9,738 bases of DNA, from assembly GCA_964342805.1 (NCBI GenBank), contig CAYFHQ010000120.1, positions 1-9,738 of the forward strand, in the 5' to 3' direction. Position 1 is the stretch's first letter. Every line of letters begins with the position of its first letter. Source of the stretch: CAYFHQ01 sp964342805 (GTDB lineage: Bacteria; Bacillota; Clostridia; Peptostreptococcales; Acidaminobacteraceae). Positions 6,259 through 9,738 of the stretch are shown piece after piece. The notes beneath the pieces were generated by a model. It saw only the letters and a program-made list of their open reading frames with translations. It had not been told where the DNA came from and made no database searches. Position numbers and translations under genes: made by a program.

Positions 6259-7635
6259 TTATGAGGACAGGGCCACCTTGTCCTGGGTTTTAACAACCTT
6301 GGTTTGCCACTTGCCTGTGGAATAGATCAGAAGCCCCACAACACAGGTAATGAAGTTACTGGCCACCATGGCATACCAGACCCCTAGGGGACCAAAGGTG
6401 GTGAAATTCTTCAAAAGGAAGATCATGGGTAGGCGCAGGGCCCAAAGACGTCCCATTTGTATGATCATGGCTGACTTGGTATGGCCAGACCCTTGGAACA
6501 AACCGTTGAGAACTTCGAAAACTGCCATCAGTGGTAGGGTTAAGACGATAATCCGCATGTTCAAAATGGCGTGGTTTATGACTTCTGGCTCCTTGGTGAA
6601 GAGTCCAGCGATCACTTCAATGAAGGGATAAACAAGGAGGCCGCTGGCCAGCATAATAGAAGCAGAGACCCCCATACTGGTCCAAAAGGCACTCTTGGCC
6701 CGGTCATTCTGGTCTGCCCCCATGTTCTGACCTACGATTGTGGCCAGGGCACCACCAATGCCCATGGCTGGCATCATGACCAAAGAAGAGATTCTAGAAC
6801 CCAGGGCAAAGGCTGTGAGTACGGCTTGACCGTAGTCCAAAATCAAGGCATTCATGATGGTGAAGCCCACCGCACTTGTGGCCATGCCTGTGGAGGACGG
6901 TAGAGAAATCCGTACAATCTTGGTTACGATTTCCTTGTCCAACTTCAAGTCGGATAAACGCAGGCGGATCCCATTGTCCTTTAGAAAAAGGGTGCCCACT
7001 GCGTAAATAGTGAAAACAGATCGTGCAAGGACCGTTGCATAAGCCGCTCCGGCTACGCCCCAGTCTAGGTGTAAAATAAAAATAGGGTCAAGAATGATGT
7101 TGAGTCCCACTGCCAGACCGCCAATTATCGTCGGCGTCAGGGTGTCCCCCTGGGCCTGCTTAATGGACTGGAAAGCAAAGTAAGCAAACATCATTGGACC
7201 ACCAAGGAACATGATCCGAATATAGGTTACTGCATTGGTGTGCAGGTCTCCTGTTGCTCCCACCAGGCGCACCAGGTTTGGGGCCAATAGGTAGCCACCC
7301 ACTGCCATGACCAAGGCGAAGAGTACACTGAGGCTAAGGGCCTGTCCCGCTACTTTTTGAGCGTCCTTGTGGTCCCCTGCTCCAATCAACTGAGAGATAA
7401 TACTGGTTCCCGCTATGGAGAAACCAATTCCTACGGCCATCATTACAAAGATCAGGTTCCATGTAATGGACAAGGCTGCAACACCAGAGCCCCCCAACTG
7501 ACTAACAAAGTAGGTGTCGGTCAAGTTAAAGAGGGTTTGAATGAGGTTGCTGACCATGAGGGGTAGGGAGAGCTTCCAGATTACTGAGAGCATTTTCCCA
7601 TTTAAAATGAGCTTTTGTTTTTCTGCGTAATTCAT
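6259..7635 (-). CDS. MATE-family multidrug/toxin efflux transporter
   Basis: A 458-residue inner-membrane protein, the usual size for MATE (NorM/DinF/MepA-like) exporters, which couple Na+ or H+ entry to export of drugs and organic cations. About 12 hydrophobic segments are arranged as two similar six-helix halves. The N-terminal half has the typical P-L-M-V-S-N-L-I-Q-T-L-F-N-L-T-D-T opening (about 25-41), S-Q-L-G-G-S-G-V-A-A-L (45-55) and A-Q-G-D-T-x-T-P (about 161-168); the second half repeats it with S-L-P-S-S-T-G, G-A-L-A-T-I-V-G-Q-N-M-G-A and L-F-Q-G-S-G-H-T-K. The ATG at 7635 has GGAGG 5-6 nt upstream; an in-frame TTG four codons earlier falls inside that site. It stands alone, divergent from a PAP2 phosphatase. 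Substrate cannot be predicted. Confidence 0.95.
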   Translation of the reverse strand: MNYAEKQKLILNGKMLSVIWKLSLPLMVSNLIQTLFNLTDTYFVSQLGGSGVAALSITWNLIFVMMAVGIGFSIAGTSIISQLIGAGDHKDAQKVAGQALSLSVLFALVMAVGGYLLAPNLVRLVGATGDLHTNAVTYIRIMFLGGPMMFAYFAFQSIKQAQGDTLTPTIIGGLAVGLNIILDPIFILHLDWGVAGAAYATVLARSVFTIYAVGTLFLKDNGIRLRLSDLKLDKEIVTKIVRISLPSSTGMATSAVGFTIMNALILDYGQAVLTAFALGSRISSLVMMPAMGIGGALATIVGQNMGADQNDRAKSAFWTSMGVSASIMLASGLLVYPFIEVIAGLFTKEPEVINHAILNMRIIVLTLPLMAVFEVLNGLFQGSGHTKSAMIIQMGRLWALRLPMIFLLKNFTTFGPLGVWYAMVASNFITCVVGLLIYSTGKWQTKVVKTQDKVALSS

Positions 7636-7667
7636 GCCAACCTCCAATTCTCCTAAACATTAAAATT

Positions 7668-7695
7668 ATTATAACATAGATTATTAGCTTGTCAC
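7668..7695 (-). promoter_or_regulatory. promoter of the MATE transporter gene
   Basis: On the minus strand: -35 GTGACA (7695-7690), 16-bp spacer, and consensus -10 TATAAT (7673-7668) preceded by TGT, giving an extended -10. Predicted leader is about 26 nt and carries GGAGG. This is the strongest promoter match in the window. Confidence 0.75.
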
Positions 7696-7722
7696 GGTAA
7701 ATCTTTCAGAATCCGAAATATT

Positions 7723-7728
7723 TATGAT
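7723..7728 (+). promoter_or_regulatory. weak candidate -10 for the PAP2 gene
   Basis: TATGAT (7723-7728) resembles a -10 box and lies 44 nt upstream of the TTG start at 7772. The expected -35 position holds only AATCTT. The ATG at 7724, which would otherwise be the longest start of the PAP2 frame, is inside this element and has no ribosome binding site. Confidence 0.35.
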
Positions 7729-7771
7729 ACACTGGAACAATGATAAAAACAAGCCTATTCAGGAGGTTATT

Positions 7772-8335
7772 TTGACACAACTTTCACACTTAGAACTCCC
7801 CTTTCTTGACTTCATTCAAGCCCATATGACCAGTCCATTTTTTGACCGATTTTGGGTCTTTATCACCCACTTGGGTGACGCAGGTTTGATATGGATCGGA
7901 TTGACCCTGGTCCTGCTGCTTATGCCAAAAACTCGGAAGGTTGGCCTTTATTCAGCCTGTGCCCTGATCTTTAGTCTTCTTCTCAGTAACGGTCTACTGA
8001 AAAACTTGATTGGGCGACCTCGCCCCTATACCTTTACTTCCATGGACCTCTTGATCAAGGCCCCCTGGGACTTTTCCTTCCCTTCCGGCCACACATCGGC
8101 TTCTTTCGCTTTTGCCTTTGTGATTTTGAAGGAGCGACCTCGTCTAGGTAAGATCGGTCTAACCCTACCCGTAGTCGTCTTGGCCTGCCTCATGGCCTTC
8201 TCCAGACTCTACCTGTATGTCCACTTTCCAAGCGACATCCTCTTTGCCATTTTTATGGGCTGGGTTTGTTATCGCTTGGCTTACTGGGTGGGACCCAAGG
8301 TCATGGATCGATTGCCCAAGGTCTTCGACAGGTAG
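7772..8335 (+). CDS. PAP2-family membrane phosphatase (TTG start)
   Basis: A 187-residue polytopic phosphatase of the type-2 phosphatidic acid phosphatase family; members remove phosphate from lipid phosphates such as undecaprenyl pyrophosphate or phosphatidylglycerophosphate outside the membrane. All three signature motifs are present: K-x6-R-P (K77, R84-P85), P-S-G-H (104-107) and S-R-x5-H-x3-D (S144-R145, H151, D155). About five or six hydrophobic segments surround them. I chose the TTG at 7772 because AGGAGG (7761-7766) sits 5 nt upstream. An ATG 16 codons earlier has no ribosome binding site and overlaps a -10-like box; the next ATG is 18 codons inside, also without one. It is divergent from the MATE gene. 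BcrC-like undecaprenyl pyrophosphatase is possible but not shown. Confidence 0.92.
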   Translation: MTQLSHLELPFLDFIQAHMTSPFFDRFWVFITHLGDAGLIWIGLTLVLLLMPKTRKVGLYSACALIFSLLLSNGLLKNLIGRPRPYTFTSMDLLIKAPWDFSFPSGHTSASFAFAFVILKERPRLGKIGLTLPVVVLACLMAFSRLYLYVHFPSDILFAIFMGWVCYRLAYWVGPKVMDRLPKVFDR

Positions 8336-8353
8336 ACTCTCCATAATTCAATC

Positions 8354-8389
8354 CCTAACATATTCAAAGAGCCTAACATATTCAAAGAG
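8354..8389 (+). repeat. perfect 18-bp tandem duplication
   Basis: CCTAACATATTCAAAGAG occurs twice with no gap (8354-8371, 8372-8389). The following bases CCTA start a third copy before diverging into the hairpin at 8386. Probably a slippage duplication in the 3' region of the PAP2 gene. Confidence 0.9.
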
Positions 8390-8421
8390 CCTAGGTCGAC
8401 GTTTTTGTCTACCTAGGCTCT
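8386..8421. terminator. strong hairpin between convergent PAP2 and response regulator genes
   Basis: AGAGCCTAGGT (8386-8396) pairs perfectly with ACCTAGGCTCT (8411-8421); after one mismatch GAC/GTC (8398-8400/8407-8409) closes a loop of GTTTTT. On the minus strand the hairpin is followed by TTTGAATATGTT and on the plus strand by ATATTCATG, so T tracts are poor both ways. It probably still ends both convergent transcripts, but less efficiently than the other terminators here. Confidence 0.6.
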
Positions 8422-8423
8422 AT

Positions 8424-8437
8424 ATTCATGCATGAAT
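8424..8437. repeat. perfect 14-bp palindrome
   Basis: ATTCATGCATGAAT reads the same on both strands. It sits between the hairpin at 8386-8421 and the stop codon of the response regulator. It may be a protein binding site or an extension of the transcript 3' structure; nothing shows which. Confidence 0.6.
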
Positions 8438-8453
8438 GACACATATCCACCAT

Positions 8454-9137
8454 TCATTTAATACAGTAACCCACACCCCATATGGTTTCAATATAAATGG
8501 GTTTGGCGGGATTGGGTTCAATCTTCTCACGGATTCGACGGACGTGGACAGACACGGTTTCATAGTAACCCAGGGCGTCCTGCTCCCAAATCCTCTCGTA
8601 AATGTCCTTCTTGGAAAAGACGCGACCCTTGTTTTTCACAAAAAGGAAGAGGATATCGAACTCCTTGCGGGTCAGGTCGATGGTTTGTCCGTTGACTGTC
8701 ACTGCATTGGACAAGGGGGCCACCACCATCCCCCGTATTTCGATCTTTTCCTCTGTTTGGTCTGACCCCTTAAGCCGGGCGTAGTTGGCCAAATGGGACT
8801 TGACCCTGGCCACCAACTCAGAAGGACTAAAGGGTTTTTTTACATAGTCGTTGGCCCCAAATCCCAGGCCTAGTACGACGTCCATGTCCTGGTCCTTGGC
8901 CGACACAATGAGAATGGGCTTGTCCGTAATGGCCCTGAGTTCCTTACAAATCTGGAAACCGTCGGCCTTGGGCAACATGAGGTCCAAGATCACCAAGTCC
9001 ACTTCGGGGAGGACACTCAGAATGTAGGTCAGGTCTCCCGCGGAATCATGGAGGACTGTAAAGCCGTTGATTTCCAAATAGTCTCGCTCCAAGCGGGCGA
9101 TGGACTGGTCATCTTCAACCAATAGAATTTTCGTCAT
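8454..9137 (-). CDS. OmpR/PhoB-family response regulator
   Basis: A 227-residue DNA-binding response regulator of standard length. The receiver domain (about 1-117) has the acidic pair D9-D10, phospho-acceptor D52 in V-I-L-D-L-M-L-P, S79 in the Thr/Ser switch position, and K101 in V-K-K-P-F. The C-terminal winged helix (about 131-227) has L-T-R-K-E-F-D-I-L (155-163), the V-S-V-H-V-R-R-I-R-x-K-I recognition helix (195-206) and the closing T-I-W-G-V-G-Y (218-224). The ATG at 9137 has GGGAGG 5-6 nt upstream, inside the kinase gene, whose stop it overlaps by 23 nt, so the two are translated from one message. The kinase comes first, the reverse of the more common order. It is the last gene of the unit, ending at the hairpin 8386-8421. 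Target genes are not indicated; the divergent and convergent neighbours are not obvious partners. Confidence 0.95.
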   Translation of the reverse strand: MTKILLVEDDQSIARLERDYLEINGFTVLHDSAGDLTYILSVLPEVDLVILDLMLPKADGFQICKELRAITDKPILIVSAKDQDMDVVLGLGFGANDYVKKPFSPSELVARVKSHLANYARLKGSDQTEEKIEIRGMVVAPLSNAVTVNGQTIDLTRKEFDILFLFVKNKGRVFSKKDIYERIWEQDALGYYETVSVHVRRIREKIEPNPAKPIYIETIWGVGYCIK

Positions 9138-9738
9138 AAGACCTCCCGTGTTGTGGCAGACGAATGATTACAGCCAGACCGCCCATTTGGGACACCTTAG
9201 CACCAATCTCTCCACCATGTTCGTCAATGATATCCTTGCAAATACTCAGGCCAATGCCACTGCCTCCTATGTCACTATTCCTGGACTTGTCCGCCCTATA
9301 AAACCGATCAAACAGGAGGGGCAGGTCCTTTTTCTTGACCCCAACCCCATTGTCCTCCACTCGGATTTCAATGGTCTCACCCACCTGTCTGGCATAAATG
9401 TTGATCTGTAGTGGACGTTTGGGCGACTGGTACTTGACCGCGTTTTGAATAATATTCATAAAGACCCTGGCTAGTTTAGAGGGATCAGCATCCACAAAAA
9501 TGTCCTGGGCTACCGTAGCCAAACGCAAGGCACCTCCGGCATTTTGAACCTCATAAATCTGGTCATCAATACAGTCTTTTAAGAAGGATTCCACATGGAG
9601 TTCCTGCTTATGGTATTGGATGCGCTTTTGATCAATATCTGTTAAAACCTTTAGGTCATTGACCAATTGTTCAATGACCTGGACCTTGTTTTCAATGATA
9701 TCCAAGTACTCTACCTGCTCTGCTTCCGTTTTGGCAAT
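9115..9738 (-). CDS. sensor histidine kinase, C-terminal part
   Basis: Only the last 207 residues are in the window; the frame is open to the right edge (codon ATT at 9738-9736), so the sensor domain, membrane segments and the phospho-acceptor histidine are outside. Visible residues 1-35 are the second helix of the dimerisation domain (Y-L-D-I-I-E-N-K-V, Q-L-V-N-D-L). The HATPase domain follows: N-box with N95 and N99 (M-N-I-I-Q-N-A-V-K-Y), G1 D129-N130-G131-V-G133, F-box F143-D-R-F146, and G2 G158-G-S-G-I-G163. All ATP-binding motifs are intact. It phosphorylates, by inference, the response regulator whose start lies 23 nt inside its 3' end. The stimulus cannot be inferred from this part. 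Confidence 0.95.
   Translation of the reverse strand: MAKTEAEQVEYLDIIENKVQVIEQLVNDLKVLTDIDQKRIQYHKQELHVESFLKDCIDDQIYEVQNAGGALRLATVAQDIFVDADPSKLARVFMNIIQNAVKYQSPKRPLQINIYARQVGETIEIRVEDNGVGVKKKDLPLLFDRFYRADKSRNSDIGGSGIGLSICKDIIDEHGGEIGAKVSQMGGLAVIIRLPQHGRSYDENSIG

Noticed and set aside
8354..8389. Tandem 18-mers as a possible CRISPR or iteron array
   Set aside because: There are only two copies, with no spacers, no cas genes and no replication gene nearby.

Overview
The window looks like an ordinary stretch of a Bacillota (Firmicutes) chromosome, possibly from a lactic-acid-type lineage. The reasons are moderate GC, a strong AGGAGG- or GGAGG-type ribosome binding site before nearly every gene, TTGACA/TATAAT-like promoters, compact spacing, hairpin plus T-run terminators, and the gene families present. 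There is no tRNA, rRNA, insertion sequence, phage gene or CRISPR array. Genus cannot be fixed from the sequence alone.

Layout, left to right. (1) Positions 1-1224, minus strand: a membrane-anchored coiled-coil protein of unknown family, coupled by an ATGA overlap to the first 33 codons of a GNAT-type acetyltransferase that leaves the window. (2) Positions 1258-2379, minus strand: L-threonine 3-dehydrogenase (tdh) with its own promoter and terminator. (3) Positions 2395-4674: a MocR-type GntR/aminotransferase regulator (minus) divergent from a YczE-like membrane protein (plus). Their shared spacer holds a 13-bp direct repeat overlapping the YczE promoter, a good candidate MocR operator. (4) Positions 4857-6161: an elaborate bidirectional hairpin and a membrane-anchored protein with a faint Vps62-like pattern (minus). 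(5) Positions 6200-8335: a MATE efflux transporter (minus) divergent from a PAP2 phosphatase (plus) that appears to start at TTG. (6) Positions 8354-9738: an 18-bp tandem repeat, a hairpin and a 14-bp palindrome, then a two-component pair read on the minus strand, histidine kinase first (N-terminus outside the window) and OmpR-type response regulator second, overlapping by 23 nt.

Most genes are single transcription units. The clearest functional unit is the divergent MocR/YczE pair, where a PLP- or amino-compound-sensing repressor/activator probably controls a membrane protein. Tdh lies 61 bp behind the regulator with no terminator between, so read-through is possible. The HK-RR pair is the second clear unit, with unknown stimulus and targets. 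No evident novel multi-gene system was found. The best leads are the MocR operator, the two unrecognised membrane-anchored proteins and the structured intergenic RNA-like elements.
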